A stretch of 64,000 nt of DNA from positions 26,616,131 through 26,680,130 of the forward strand of contig NC_045140.1 in the NCBI RefSeq assembly GCF_008831285.2. The letters are read 5' to 3'. Position 1 is the stretch's first letter. The number at the start of each line of letters is the position of its first letter. Position numbers and translations under genes: made by a program. The notes below the pieces were generated by a model. That model did no database searches, had not been told where the DNA came from, and saw only the letters and a program-made list of their open reading frames with translations. The stretch is from Nymphaea colorata. Its lineage: Eukaryota; Streptophyta; Magnoliopsida; Nymphaeales; Nymphaeaceae. This document shows positions 22,521 to 34,269 of the stretch, in pieces.

Positions 22521-24559
22521 GGCGTCAAAGGTTAGAGTTGGTTCGGTCTTTTAACTTGGAGTTGTTTAATGGGCTTGATGTCCACCTATCAAGTTGTTGA
22601 TCTACCATATCAATATCATATTATATACATCTTTCATATATTCGAAGGACGTTTGATTAACAAAAAAAAAACATTGTGTTTCTGTGATACGTGTTAAATC
22701 CTAAAGACATGATTCAATAATACCATATTTTTTGTAATCACTGTATCTTATAAATAAAAACATAGAGCTCTTAAACACTTGTTCCAAGCATACAACATTA
22801 CTCTTATGAAACACTGTCAAAGCCTTTCACCTGCTCATTATAAACTGAAAACGAAGTTCACCTTTCGGATCTGGGTGAACTTAGTCTCAATGTGTCCCAT
22901 GCTGTCTAATATCATTGACTTGACCTTTCAGCTGGGTAGGCGCCTACCCACTTGACTCGGCCATCACCTTGACCCTTTCAGGGTCCACAATTGGTCAAGT
23001 GATTCATATGGTTCATTTTTTTTTTTTGAGAATTGATTGATAAAGTTGACCCAAAAAAAATGACTTCCCTTTTCTATAGTGGCGGGTTTTGTCTTATCAA
23101 ACACAACATTGACTCTCTACTTTTTTTTCGGATGCAATCAGTGTGGCTACCTGGAGCAGTCATCCAACAGTTGGAAGCACCAATGACTAGATTTTGAAAA
23201 TCAAACATGGAATAAAAAATATAGATTGAAGGCATAAAGCTCTCTTTGTAGCCCTAAAGAAGAAGGTGGAGGTTGGAGACAATGAATGCTTCCCTTATAG
23301 TGAAGAGGATCTGCAAGTTAGTCAATACCAACTCCCTTGCATGAAATTGATGTAAGCAAAAAATATTTGGGATCAGCCAAGAGCCTGTGGTCCCTAAAAA
23401 GACTAGGTTCTTACTTTTAGAAAAGTCTAGGTTAAGATTAGTCAAGGATCAAAGACAAGATTGTCTAGAGTATCGAAGATGGTTAATCTGCCCTCTTTTG
23501 ATTGGACAACTGGAGAGATGTTCTGCTGTATATGAGTATGTCACCTTCAGTAAGGACTTTCATCTCAACGTTTGCTATGGCCAGCAATACATATCTGCAG
23601 CACCCAATCAACATTCAACTTGTCATGACAAAGGTTTGTGAGATTACCTTGAAAGACAATAGGGACTTGCTTGGGTGGATATATGAACCCAATAGAAAGT
23701 TGTCACCAGCTTTGTTTTATGAGGCTCTCAAGCACAAAGGCACTAAGGAGCCCTCGCGAAAGTTACTTTGAAGCAACTCTGCGCTCCAAAGGACTTACTA
23801 GTTCATCTACCTAGCCTGCGACAACATGCTGCCTACTTTGGGTTGTCTTCAGAGAACACCGATAACCTTAGCAAACAGATGCCCAAAAATTCAATCGCCA
23901 CCTCCTCATTCAATGTGACAAGGCCGGTAAAACCTGGCAGTGGATAGTTAAGAAGTTTAGGAAGTCTAGAGCGTCCTGGCAAGGCGTCAAGTAAGAGCTC
24001 CAAATTTGGATGAATAACCGTTTCAAGCACAATTGGACGACCAAATGTTGGTCGGTCACCTTTCACATTATTTGCTGGCAGCTTTGGTGGGCCATAAACA
24101 AGACCTATCATGAATAAACAGGACTAAATCCCACAATCACATCATTTAGCATAAATGCAAAAAAGAGGCCTATAAACCCTTTCAATGGAATGACATGGAC
24201 AAAAATCTAGTTCAAATGTAGTGGAAGATGTTGGCGTCTCAAACAAGTTGTATGTCATCAAGCTAAGGATCTTATATTAGACCTAAGATTCATACTTCTT
24301 TGCATTGAGAAAATAATTGAATTTCCCCTTTTTTTTTTTTTAATACCAACATTGCTGTAAATACTGACATATGTCACAGATCATTTTCTCAAATGATCCA
24401 CGACGCGCTTTCTATATTATTCAACAGATGTATTTAAATATTATTAATATAGTGGTTGATAATGTCCGGCTTTCACACACATACCATGCATATTTCAAAG
24501 CATTGAGAAGAGAGGCCTCTTCAAACATGCATAATTTATTAACAGATATGCGGTTCTGG
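22521..24559. other. Intergenic with unassigned coding-like stretches
   Basis: No gene is recognised. On the minus strand at 23833-24111 an open frame reads GLVYGPPKLPANNVKGDRPT and continues for about 90 residues to a stop. It is preceded by an acceptor-like CATGATAG, so it could be a stranded exon. On the plus strand 23387-23771 carries two overlapping frames with protein-like composition and a YRRW stretch. No product can be named and a decayed retroelement is possible. Confidence 0.25.
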
Positions 24560-24722
24560 TCAGGGGTAGAGGCAGGTGTGGGCACTTGCCCACATAAATC
24601 TTTAAAATTCTTTAATTTTATTTTGACATTTTTGAATATTTTTCACAATTTTCATCCTTTAGAAATTTAAAATGTTTATACATAGTATCCCTTAGACAAA
24701 ATTTTTTGGCTCCACCCGTAGT
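24560..24722 (+). repeat. GTGTGGGCA palindrome repeat, locus 3
   Basis: It starts CAGGGGTAGAGGCAGGTGTG, holds the palindrome GTGTGGGCACTTGCCCACAT at 24576-24595 and an AT-rich core, and ends CTTAGACAAAATTTTTTGGC then TCCACCCGTAG. Among the four loci it is the most complete copy. Confidence 0.65.
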
Positions 24723-25898
24723 TCAGATAAATAAAGAAGACTGCATCTCTGCACACTTAGGCTTATGGATGGCATCGACTTATGTAGAGAGTCGAAGAAA
24801 ATTATGTTTGTAGAATTTTTCATCAAAAATTTATTTTTTAACTGCTGAATTTCAACTCCACCATGTTAACGATTTCGATGTTCAAATCTGATCGTCCTTG
24901 ACCCAAAACAGCAGCCGAAAACCAATAATAAGCAGTGGCTGGGTCGGGATTTTTTCAATGAGGGACACTTCAATTATAGATCGGGGTTTGGTGTGGGCAC
25001 TACATGTGGCTAGCGTTGGGTCAAACCTCAATCCCAATGCAACTTTTAAAAAGCTGGTGCTATGGGCATCGATGGACCAGATTCGAGTTAGATATACTCT
25101 TCAGTATATAATTTTTCAAATATTTATATATTTAGATTTGCATATAAACGAAGAAAAAAATCATATCTGAATCCAAACCTAAATCCTAATTTCACAATAT
25201 GAATCTGATCCAAATTCGAATCTAAAATTCAATTTCACAATCCAAATATGATCACAATCCAATTTTTCCATTCATATCCAAATTTTGAACCGAATCCGGT
25301 TGATTTTCAAAATGTAAGAGCATTGGACATAGCATATTTATTTAAAACTAAATCTATTCTCACTTCAAACGGATGTCATGCTTTAAATCTAAATCCGATT
25401 TGATTTCTTAATCAGATATTCATTTTTTTTGCATATTCGATTTTTTTTTTTTAAATGGTTCAGTAATAGGACATATTGAAGTCCATAGCTGGTGCCGACA
25501 TAGCTTACACCAGCATACATGTAGCTCCACTACTGGCACTCGTTATAAGAGTTTAAGTGTGATTAGAAGAGACGTTAACTAGGCAATGCTCATTATTGAC
25601 AATGAAAAGGTCTGTGTTTGGGTTTAGAACTGAAAAGGAGAGGTTGAAGGTTCACCAGAACACGGACTTTAAAGAACCTAACTTCACGGCTACTAAAGTA
25701 GTTTTATGTCAATTCTCGTAACTCAGTTGTTTGGCTTTTTCTTAGACTTTTCTCTACAAACACGGGCATAAAAGTCTAAGGAAGGATGAGGCCGAAGCAT
25801 ATCTGCCAGTGTCAGAGCTAGAAATTTAAATTAGAGCGTATATCAAATGACCAATTAAAAGGCGCCATTCAGACTTAATTAGGTGCTTTATTTGAATT
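24723..25898. other. AT-rich intergenic DNA with degenerate repeat array
   Basis: At 25130-25345 the sequence is a degenerate array of AATCTGATCCAAATTCGAAT-like words ending TTTTCAAAATGTAAGAGCAT. The same end occurs at about 3872-3895, so the array is a copy of a dispersed element. No gene is recognised. Confidence 0.5.

Positions 25899-25958
<60 letters not shown>
25899..25958. repeat. (TC)n-(TA)n compound microsatellite
   Basis: About twelve TC units run directly into about eighteen TA units. The same order recurs at 46237-46279 and, on the other strand, at 27756-27820 and 55514-55604. Confidence 0.95.
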
Positions 25959-25959
<1 letters not shown>

Positions 25960-27751
25960 TTCTCTTTTGCTTTGGCATCGTATAGTCAAACTTGACCAGG
26001 TTGCCAACCAACTGAGGTTTTGGTTGAAGACCAATGTTGGTGAATAACAAGTCAGGGTGAGCCCACACCTACATACTTCTACTTATGCAATATGGATTCT
26101 TTATTGCGGCATGTTTTATCATTTGTTGGTTGGGTAGGAGGAATATTTCATCAGATCCCCAACAAAAAAGCTGAATACCTGAAATCCTGTCGAACAAAAC
26201 CCGCATATGATCTTGATTTGATCATCAGATCGGGAAATCAGATGTTTGAATCTAACCGAACCAATTCGTGTTGCGTTCGAGCATACAAGCCATGAAAGTT
26301 TCAACTTCGATGGACAGTGGAAACACATGGAACCACGCGATCTTTGATCATCCAAACTTTGGAGTTCATGAACTTTGTCACGTTTTACAAAGTACAGATC
26401 GCATTTCAAGATATCCACTGGCCGGAGTTCTTGTATTCTTAGACGAGAAAAGCTAGGAATGGCATTTGCGCTGTAGGTCTTCGCAGTGGCAAGTGTTTGC
26501 GGCTCTAAGGCCGTGTTTGCATGTCACGGATCTTATATTTGAGGTGATTTGAGATCTAAAAATTTTAACTTCTCACATTTAAATGTGCATAGACTTCAAT
26601 CGAGATGTCAAAAAAAAAGCCCATAAAGTTTTATGAAAATGTAAACTTTTTTAGTACACTGGAGTGTACCTCATCATTTTTTGTCTCAAGAAACATGAAG
26701 TGATTATGAATCCAACACTCAAACGCTGAAAATAATTACACCATGTACCTTGAAACAACAACAAACAACATGATGTTCTTGAAACATGCTGTAAACACAC
26801 AATGTTCTTCACATTTAACTCCCTCTTATAAACGATTCCACTGCAGCATTGGCTTTATACAATTGAAAACGAACCAGGTGAACTTTTCCTGATTAAGCAC
26901 GATAGGCATTTGCCACAATTATTATGTGTAGACCTTATCTCACGAACATGTAGGTTCTGCAGTTGCAACCACTCGTTTTCCCCCTTTGCAGGAGACATAA
27001 TGTCCCACCTTTCTAGAGAATGTGAATGGTGTCAAACACTCAAATTAAAGGCCCTGAACCAAGTTTCAACTGTCATTCTATAATATGAATTTTTCATTAG
27101 TGGGTTTTCATTGTGGCCACATTTCCATACATATTTGGAAGTTTTTCAGAGTCCAACCTAACCAAGATTTCTTTGATTTATTCATCTTAGATCCAAAGTT
27201 GTCTGCGAAGTCATCAAAGCAAATGCTGACAAGTGGCATGCGACCGGTGAAAGCTTGCTTAGTTCAAAAGTTATGAGGATAATTAAGGTAAAGCATGGAT
27301 GAGTCTAATTTGGCAGGGAAGATATTACATCAACAGTGTGTAACTAAGCCTTACTGTCTAAATGCAATTTCTCTTAAGCAGGATCAAGAAAGGAAATATA
27401 AATATAGCTTATGATTTCAACATTATAAAATGTATCTTACAAGTTTTACTATTGGCTTTGTGGGGTTTAGTGCAAAGTACAAGTCAAGGTTTGATAGGCT
27501 GTCAGTTTTCATTTCAAGCTTTCGCAACATCAACTCCTTGCCCTATAAAGAAAAAAAAAAAGGACCGAGGATTTTGGGGGATGAAAATATCAATACGTAA
27601 GTTGAAACATAGCAGAAACGTCATGTAAAATACAAAAAGGTGACCAAATATCGTAACAGGATGGAAGAAAATGATGGGGGCTTTAGTTCTCAACTGGATA
27701 ATAGGATGAAATACTCTTATTTTTCACCCAAAAAATTTGTTCAAAATCTTA

Positions 27752-27755
<4 letters not shown>
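25959..27755. other. Intergenic, no recognised gene
   Basis: Short open frames occur at 26092-26456 and 27362-27628, the latter with a poly-lysine run from an A tract. None is recognisable. At 26510-26570 there is a GGATCTTATATTTGAGGTGA sequence related to other GATCTAAG-type foldback remnants in the window. Confidence 0.45.
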
Positions 27756-27801
<46 letters not shown>

Positions 27802-27820
27802 TAGATAGAAAGAGAGAGAG
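27756..27820. repeat. (TA)n-(GATA/GA)n compound microsatellite
   Basis: About 22 TA units are followed by three GATA units and a short (GA)n run. Confidence 0.95.
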
Positions 27821-29266
27821 ATTGAAATCTACCCATCGTCTCTATCATATGAATTCTTTTCTTATTTTTCATCATTAAAAACACTAAAAACCATCACAAA
27901 AAGGTGCATCATCCATAGTTTTACTTTGACAACCATTTTTCAGCCGCACACACCTTCATTTCAATGTAAACAAAGGGAAAAGGAACTTCTTGACTCCCAC
28001 ATTCATTTCACTATGAAAACAAGGAAAAACTCTGAAACCGGGCTATACCGGCGACTGAGAGTGTACAAAAGTCGAATTATTTGAATTTTTAGGAATGGAA
28101 AGGGTGATTGAAATTAATTATTGGCAATTTGTGGTGTTTAAAATGAGGGGTAGGTGGCGCAACCACTTTCTTTGTCTTGCCTTTTGACCGCCTTTAACAT
28201 TCGGCGATATTATTTATGAATATTTAATTTTCAGTTGGAAAGTTGTTCTACCTTGTGGACGCCCACTAGAATGAGAGAGAGAGAATTTTCTCCCTCTTAA
28301 TGCAGCCATGAAAGTCGATGGCAGATGCTACGTAAGATTACTAAAGTCCAGGCTCAGAACAGTTCCTGATAATTACTTGCGTGAACCAGACGTCGAGAAA
28401 TCGAGTAATGAAAAATTAATAAAGCACATCTCATAATGACAATTTCTCACATAGGTGTCAGAAAATGCAATGCAGTGACAGTTTTTAGCCGTTCGAAAAA
28501 GAAAACAAGAACCATATAATCTTTTCCTTTCCTTTTGTGCTTGCCTTTTACATGAATTGACTTTTGAAATAGCTTGAAGGGGGAATCTAATAATCTCAAA
28601 TCTAAGATAAGGTGACGTGAATTTTTCGAATTTTAATTTTAAACTTGTGTTTTTTTGTTTTTAAAAAAGATAATAATTAAAAAAATAAGTAAACTAAGCG
28701 TGGGCGTCGGGCAAGATAGTCAAAGAACTTTTAAGTATTTGACTCATACTATAAAAAAATAGGTTTAAACAAGTTGAACTTGATTCGGTCTAACAAAATA
28801 TATATATATATATATATATAAAAGCAAGTCGAATTAGAATCAAACTCAAGCTAAATTGAAGGTTTTCATATTTATGTTTGTTAAATCTATCGATTCAAAG
28901 TATAGATTCCAAGTAAGATAAGACCCTCGAATTCGAAATGCAGGATAATAGCACTCCATCTTAAACGTGTTTGAATAAGACATAAGACCTGTTTGCGACA
29001 GGCCATCTCAATCTGTACGCGGAACTCCAACGCGCTAGACAAGATTTGAAAATATAAAATAAAAAATCTGTAAAAGCATATGTTTTACCTTCAATAGGTC
29101 GCCAGTCGATTTGTGGAGCTTGTTTGTCAGTGAGAATTGAAGCTACGAGAGATTAATTTGAGGGCTGTTCATACAGAGGGGATGTCTCCATCAACCTCAT
29201 TCTCTCTTCCCTGTGCGTAATAAGAGACAGATTTGGTCAAGAAAAGTGAGCTGTAAAGCGGTGGGC
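27821..29266. other. AT-rich intergenic DNA
   Basis: No gene is recognised. It includes a (TA)n tract at 28798-28821 and a stretch at 28585-28625 (AATCTCAAATCTAAGATAAG) related to the GATCTAAG-type remnants. A gene promoter may begin near its right end. Confidence 0.5.
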
Positions 29267-29298
29267 CTCTCTCTCTCTCTCTCTCACACGCATATAAA
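29267..29298 (+). promoter_or_regulatory. Pyrimidine tract and TATA box, putative core promoter
   Basis: A (CT)n tract at 29267-29285 is followed by a good TATA sequence, TATAAA at 29293-29298. Such a Y-patch and TATA pair is typical of plant core promoters. The downstream DNA is leader-like and ends in splice signals leading to the MGC gene at 30548, so this may be its promoter. Confidence 0.35.
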
Positions 29299-30547
29299 GG
29301 AAGGAAGGAGGTGAAGAACGGCGTCCTGACGGCAATTTTTTGGAGGTGGAAGAGACGGCGGATTCATCGGAGCAAAAGGTGTGCGGATTCATCCATTTTC
29401 CTGTGAAGCATCAATTTCTTCTTCTCGCCTTTGCGTTTAAAAATTTGGTTCCTAGAACCTGCAGATCTTCGCCTTGTTTTTCCTTTACTTCTGCTCTTTC
29501 ATACATGCCTGCGGATTCTCCTTCTCCTCCCCCATCTGCGAAGGAGAGAACGAGTGATTGGCCACGATCAGAGATGTAGACTTTCCTTTGCATCATCTCC
29601 ATTCGTTATGCTCTGTGTGAAAACAGATTTGCTTTCTGCTTACCATTGCTCGCATCATTTGAACGACTTTTTCGTTTCTTCGTCCGAGTTTTGGCGAAAT
29701 TGCATAAATCTTGCCAATGAAACTGTCCTAGTTTGAAATCATTCGATATGTGGAATCTTTTGAATTGTGAAGAGGAAATAAAAAATTGCAGTCATGGACT
29801 TTGTTCAAATTTTGTCTTGAGCTCTTAAAAAAGGAAAGCTCCCAAATTCCGAGAACTCTTATCTGCCAGTGCGTGCCTGAGAGAGATGAGGGGAGAAGGA
29901 GAGATTTATTTTCCTGTTGGGGATTGGAAATCGGAATGTCGAGTTCTTGAGGTTAGAGAACTGTTAGATGACTGGGACTTTCCTGTAATTAAACTTGGAA
30001 GCTTGGTTGGATTCGATCTGGGGTGCAGGTTAGTTTGCGAACCCTATGCTTGATCCAGTTTCGTTTGAAACCGGATCCAATCCAATCTCCTTCTAGATGC
30101 AAAGTTTTCAATGTCATTTAAGTACCTTCACTTTTCCAAATTTTTAGTAATGGCGACGTTAAGTTAGTTTCCCTTTTTTTTTAACTATCAGGAGTTTTTT
30201 CATTTAGGTTTTTTAATTTTTTTTCAAATTGGCATTTGGTAATGTGGAATTAGACTGATTTTTACCATATAACTAATCAAAGCTTGGCTATTTATCAAAC
30301 TATCAAATTAATTTTTTTTATAGAGCACTAACTATATGATTAACAAATTTTTATTCGGGTCCACTCCTTGAACTCTTTTTGTCATGTACACAACAAAAGC
30401 AGATGGCAAGGGAATCCCTGAGATTTCTCGAAATTTAGAACGCCACCTAAAATTTTGTCTGTCTCCATGTAGGTCGTTGAAGAAGTGCCAAGGATTTAAA
30501 TGCTGTGAGCGCGCGCGGCAGAAAAGGAAGACCAGAGGGAGAGAGAG
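29299..30547 (+). other. Putative spliced 5' leader of the MGC gene
   Basis: A pyrimidine-rich leader-like stretch (29320-29600) contains a short ATG frame at 29505-29579 (MPADSPSPPPSAKERTSDWP...). A good donor GTGCAG|GTTAGT lies at 30028/30029 and a good acceptor GTCTCCATGTAG at 30472. Removing 30029-30472 would bring the leader next to the ATG at 30548. The leader, the upstream frame and the intron are inferred and need transcript evidence. Confidence 0.3.
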
Positions 30548-31525
30548 ATGGGGTGCGTCTCGTCGAGGATGATCACGCGATCGGGGAGCTACCGTGAAGA
30601 TGTCACCGGCAATGCTTACCAACGATGCGGCAGCGCCGGTGTCACCGTCGATCTCCTCCTGCCTAAGAACACCGACCAATTCCTGGCGCTCATCTGCACC
30701 GCCAGCTCCTTCACCGAGAAACTCCGGTCCTGCCCACCTCCGCTTCCGGCGGAAACTGGCAAGGACGTCTCCGAGGAGACTGCACCGGCCGAAGGCGAGG
30801 CGGAGGTGATCAATGCGTGGGAGCTCATGGCCGACCTGGATGACGAGGGATCTGCCGCCTCCTCAGACGTTGCCGCCGGCTCGTTGAACCCGGCCTCGGA
30901 GCCTTCTATAGACAGCCAGGCGGTCGAGGAACAGGACGTCGTTGAGTCGGATGACCATCACCCTGACGGAGATCAAGCCGGAAGTAAGCTGACAAATCCT
31001 GAAGGATTTCCTCCGGCAGATGCTTTTACTGATTGCGAGCAATCGGAACCTTCTAGAAACATCCAAGCAGGAGGACCTGCTGCCGACACTGCAGAGGAGC
31101 CGCAGGCATCAGAATCTTCCTCTATCCAATGCGAAGAGCCAGGACCTTCTCAAAGCTTCTATGGCACCATCGAACCTTCTAGAAGTATCTGCACCGCCGA
31201 CCAGACCGACGAGGCCCAAGGTTATGAGCAACCGGAGGCCGCAGGGATCGTGTCCAGAAGGCGGGCAAAGGCGAAGGAGCTGGCGGTGCTGACGATCCCG
31301 ACGTCCCTCGAATTTCCGGTGATAGGGAGCCTGAGAGAATGGCTTCAAGGGGGCTCAACGGAAACACCGAGGTTCGGCGACGAAGTGGGGTCGGTGTCTA
31401 GAAGCATGAGCGGAAGGAAGCAGGACTCTGGAGGCCTTGATCCAGAGCTGTTGCAGGCGTTTGAGGAAGCACTTGCAGAGTTGGACGCAGAGGAGCAAGA
31501 TCAGATGAGGCTTGGTTTACTCTAA
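30548..31525 (+). CDS. Predicted N-acylated acidic protein, uncharacterised (MGC protein)
   Basis: This single-exon gene encodes 325 aa from the ATG at 30548 (MGCVSSRMITRSGSYRE). Gly2 followed by Cys3 and Ser6 fits N-myristoylation plus palmitoylation, so plasma-membrane attachment is inferred. Residues 30-62 are a hydrophobic conserved-looking block (VTVDLLLPKN). INAWELMADLDDE at 88-100 resembles the WEL(M) motif found in the N-terminal half of plant glutaredoxin-like proteins such as At3g28850 and At5g39865, but no glutaredoxin fold or CxxC active site follows. The middle (about 100-235) is acidic and disordered, with degenerate repeats (SEPSID, SEPSRNI, PGPSQSF, EPSRSI). A basic patch SRRRAKAKEL precedes FPVIGSLREWLQGGS, and the C-terminus is an acidic helix (LLQAFEEALAELDAEEQD). 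The codons are GC-richer than the surrounding DNA. Coding status is firm and function is unknown. Confidence 0.88.
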   Translation: MGCVSSRMITRSGSYREDVTGNAYQRCGSAGVTVDLLLPKNTDQFLALICTASSFTEKLRSCPPPLPAETGKDVSEETAPAEGEAEVINAWELMADLDDEGSAASSDVAAGSLNPASEPSIDSQAVEEQDVVESDDHHPDGDQAGSKLTNPEGFPPADAFTDCEQSEPSRNIQAGGPAADTAEEPQASESSSIQCEEPGPSQSFYGTIEPSRSICTADQTDEAQGYEQPEAAGIVSRRRAKAKELAVLTIPTSLEFPVIGSLREWLQGGSTETPRFGDEVGSVSRSMSGRKQDSGGLDPELLQAFEEALAELDAEEQDQMRLGLL

Positions 31526-33696
31526 CCTTCGTATGGCGACGACGATGAATGCTGATGTTGCTATGTAGAGAGGAAAGAGCAGAAAAAGGAAAACCAAATT
31601 GGGAGTTCATCATTTTCTGGTGTACACGGTGAGGGGTCACTGGATATCTCATCTCAACAACTGCTCAAAGGATGAATTCGAGTTCTTCCTCGTTACCAAG
31701 TACATCGGCCGGTGAAGTTATTCTTGAGCTCCAATTAATCCATCACAATAATGAATTTATATATCCAAGGCATGAAACTTTAGTAGAGCCGAACAGAGCG
31801 TGTTGAGAGTGGAAGGAAACCAGGGCATCAAACATTGGTGAAGCTGAACATAAAGAGACGAGAGAAGGAGGCAATCAAAGCATTAAAATTGGTGAAGCTG
31901 AATAGAAGTTGAGAGTAGGAGGAAACAAACTATTTCTCAATGGGCGAGAACCACCACTTCTACTACTAGCACACATAAATGTACTTTATGGGAACCTACT
32001 CAAATACAGATCTTCTGTACTTCAGTTCTTGCTGCTGAAGTGGGTGGCCGGGCAGAGTGCTGCATTGGAAGCGAATGTTCATATGATACGGACGCGTAAA
32101 GGTAAGAGATTCGGTATTAATTGTGACGTCAAGTGTCATCTCCGAGAAGCCCGACAATATGGAAAACTTTCGCTGCAACCTTTATTCTTCCCTTTCGATG
32201 AAGGTTCCTATTGATCATTCATGTGCGGTTGTATTAGCTCAAATTAACGTCACATTTGACACCAGAATTCTACACAGAACGTGTAAACATTGTCCGGTCT
32301 TGGAAATCAGCTGAAGGGGAGACGGGTAAGACTCAAAGTATCTTAGACATAGTGTCTGCTTAATGGATGAGTTAGGGGTTGATAGGTGGATTAATTTTGT
32401 GTGCTATAAAAAAAAAGACTGACACTCTTGTTAGGTTATAGGATCAAATGTTCTTCTTGCTCATCCAGCAAGATTATGTGAATTTTCGATTCAAAAGTAC
32501 AGAGAAACTCTCTCTTAGCTTTGTTGTCCCAAGTTTAGTTTGCGTCCAATTTCTTTTTCGTTTCTACGTTTTATGCATATGCAAATTTGAATCGTTATGG
32601 ATTCATAGGTTATGGAACGTGATGGATATCACATTCACACAAGAAAAGATGGTAGCAACTTAGATATTAATTCAAGCCCATTTCCATTTGAGTGTAAGGC
32701 ACAACACATAACACACCCCCAATTTGGGATATATTTGTAACAATCCAACCCACTTTTTTGGGCTTGGACCCATAGTCTAGCGAATTACAACCTTTCACTT
32801 AGCAGTTTTTGCTCCAACTTCAAAAGACTAAGAACTAGAACAACCATCTCATTAATAATTCTTTTATAAGCTCTTGAAAATCTCTCACAATTTTCAATAC
32901 AATATTAAATTTTTGGAATATATTAAGCAAGTTTATTTCTGAACTCAAACTCCACTTGTTTATTAAATGAGTCGAACTCCAATCAAACTTAGTTAAGTGA
33001 ATCCAAGTCAAGTTAGAGTTGCATGACTTATTATACATCCATACCCTCTAACTGCTGTTTGCACTGAATATGGCAAACAACGGACTCATCCATCTACTCT
33101 CCTGAGATGTAGCATCCACTTCATAATTTTGGATCTGAAGGACCATTCTACTTTCTTCCAACTTGTAGCACCAAAAAAAAGCATCTCCAGTTCGTGTTCT
33201 TGTTGGCAGTATCTATTTTCAATCGTAATTTGATTTCTTTTCACTATTAACTCTTCGTCCAACTCTATATCAAGATAAATATGATTAAGCCAAAAACGGA
33301 CCCAAATAAAAGTGAACAGGATCCAACTTTTGGTAGGTCTTGAGATGTCCCATTCAAGCCCGTCGCTTTCAACTTTTACCGGATCCCTTTTGGCCAAGTG
33401 AAAAAAGATCGGATCCTGATCCAGAGGAGGTACTTCTGACGCACGACCATTGGATCTTTTACGGAGGTACCCACTCATTATGATGGACCCGGTTCAGGAC
33501 CAAGAGATACAAGGTCCAGTTCTGTCCGGTTGCAAGCAAGAAAGGGGGGCCAATTCTACATCAGATAGATCTCAACATTCTTCTTACTTTTCAAATATCT
33601 GATCGAGTCGTTCGTTCCAAAAAAACTGTGTGTGAAAAAAAAAATTATTCCATTTAGAAGTCAAACTGGATTTGGATTTAATATATATATATATCC
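31526..33696. other. 3' flank of the MGC gene and intergenic DNA
   Basis: The first few hundred bases are expected 3' UTR. Beyond them no gene is recognised. A 130-codon ATG-started minus frame at 33086-33478 has no recognisable domain and lies in AT-rich DNA, so it is treated as chance. Confidence 0.5.
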
Positions 33697-33745
33697 AATC
33701 AGATTTAGATTTAGATTTAGATTCAGATTAGATTTAGTTAAAAAA
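33697..33745. repeat. Short hexamer array (GATTTA)n
   Basis: GATTTAGATTTAGATTTAGA with decayed flanking units. It resembles a telomere-like word at first sight but lacks the GGG of TTTAGGG. It sits at the start of a degenerate GATTCGAATCC-type stretch running to about 34080. Confidence 0.7.
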
Positions 33746-34142
33746 ATATCCTATGAACAATACATACTTTGAAAATAAGCCAAATTCTGTTTAAAAATTC
33801 AGATTTAGATATGAATGTAAAAATCATATTTGAATCGAATTAAGATAAGATTTTGGATTCATAACAGAATATGACTTTTTTTTTGTTTGTATTCGAATCC
33901 GAATCTGTGAATTTCCAAAAAACGGATGAAGTTAAGGGTATGCCTGATTCAAATCCGATCTCAAAAACATCCTTAGGGCAGAATACAGGTCTCACAAACA
34001 TTTGGTCTATTGCAAATGTCGTAGCCTATGTTAGTCGGACCCAATACAAATTCTAGAAAATCAGATTTAAGTCCGATCATGAACTTGAATTTCCATCAAG
34101 TTAAAACCTGGAACCTTAGGCATCTTTAGATCCATAAACGGG

Positions 34143-34256
34143 CGTTTGGTAATTGGAAAAGTAACATTGTTTTTTTAAATGTATCTCACTTGTATGAATC
34201 TATCTCAAGTGAGATAGATTCGTGGAACATTGTGTTGATATGTTTATGTTGCCAAA
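34143..34256. mobile_element. Foldback MITE-like element, TTTGG ends (copy A)
   Basis: The left end TTTGGTAATTGGAAAAGTAA and the right end, read on the other strand as TTTGGCAACATAAACATATC, are similar. The centre is a perfect inverted repeat GAATCTATCTCA-AG-TGAGATAGATTC (about 34196-34221). The whole is about 115 bp with no coding capacity. A second related foldback begins about 15 bp further on. The GAGATAGATTCGT word recurs near 41037. Confidence 0.6.
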
Positions 34257-34269
34257 GGCTACTTTGAAG

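Noticed and set aside
33086-33478. 130-codon ATG-started minus frame
   Set aside because: No recognisable domain; it contains GGATCC-type degenerate words and sits in repeat-like DNA.
33697-33745. Interstitial telomere repeat
   Set aside because: The unit is GATTTA, lacking the GGG of the plant TTTAGGG repeat.
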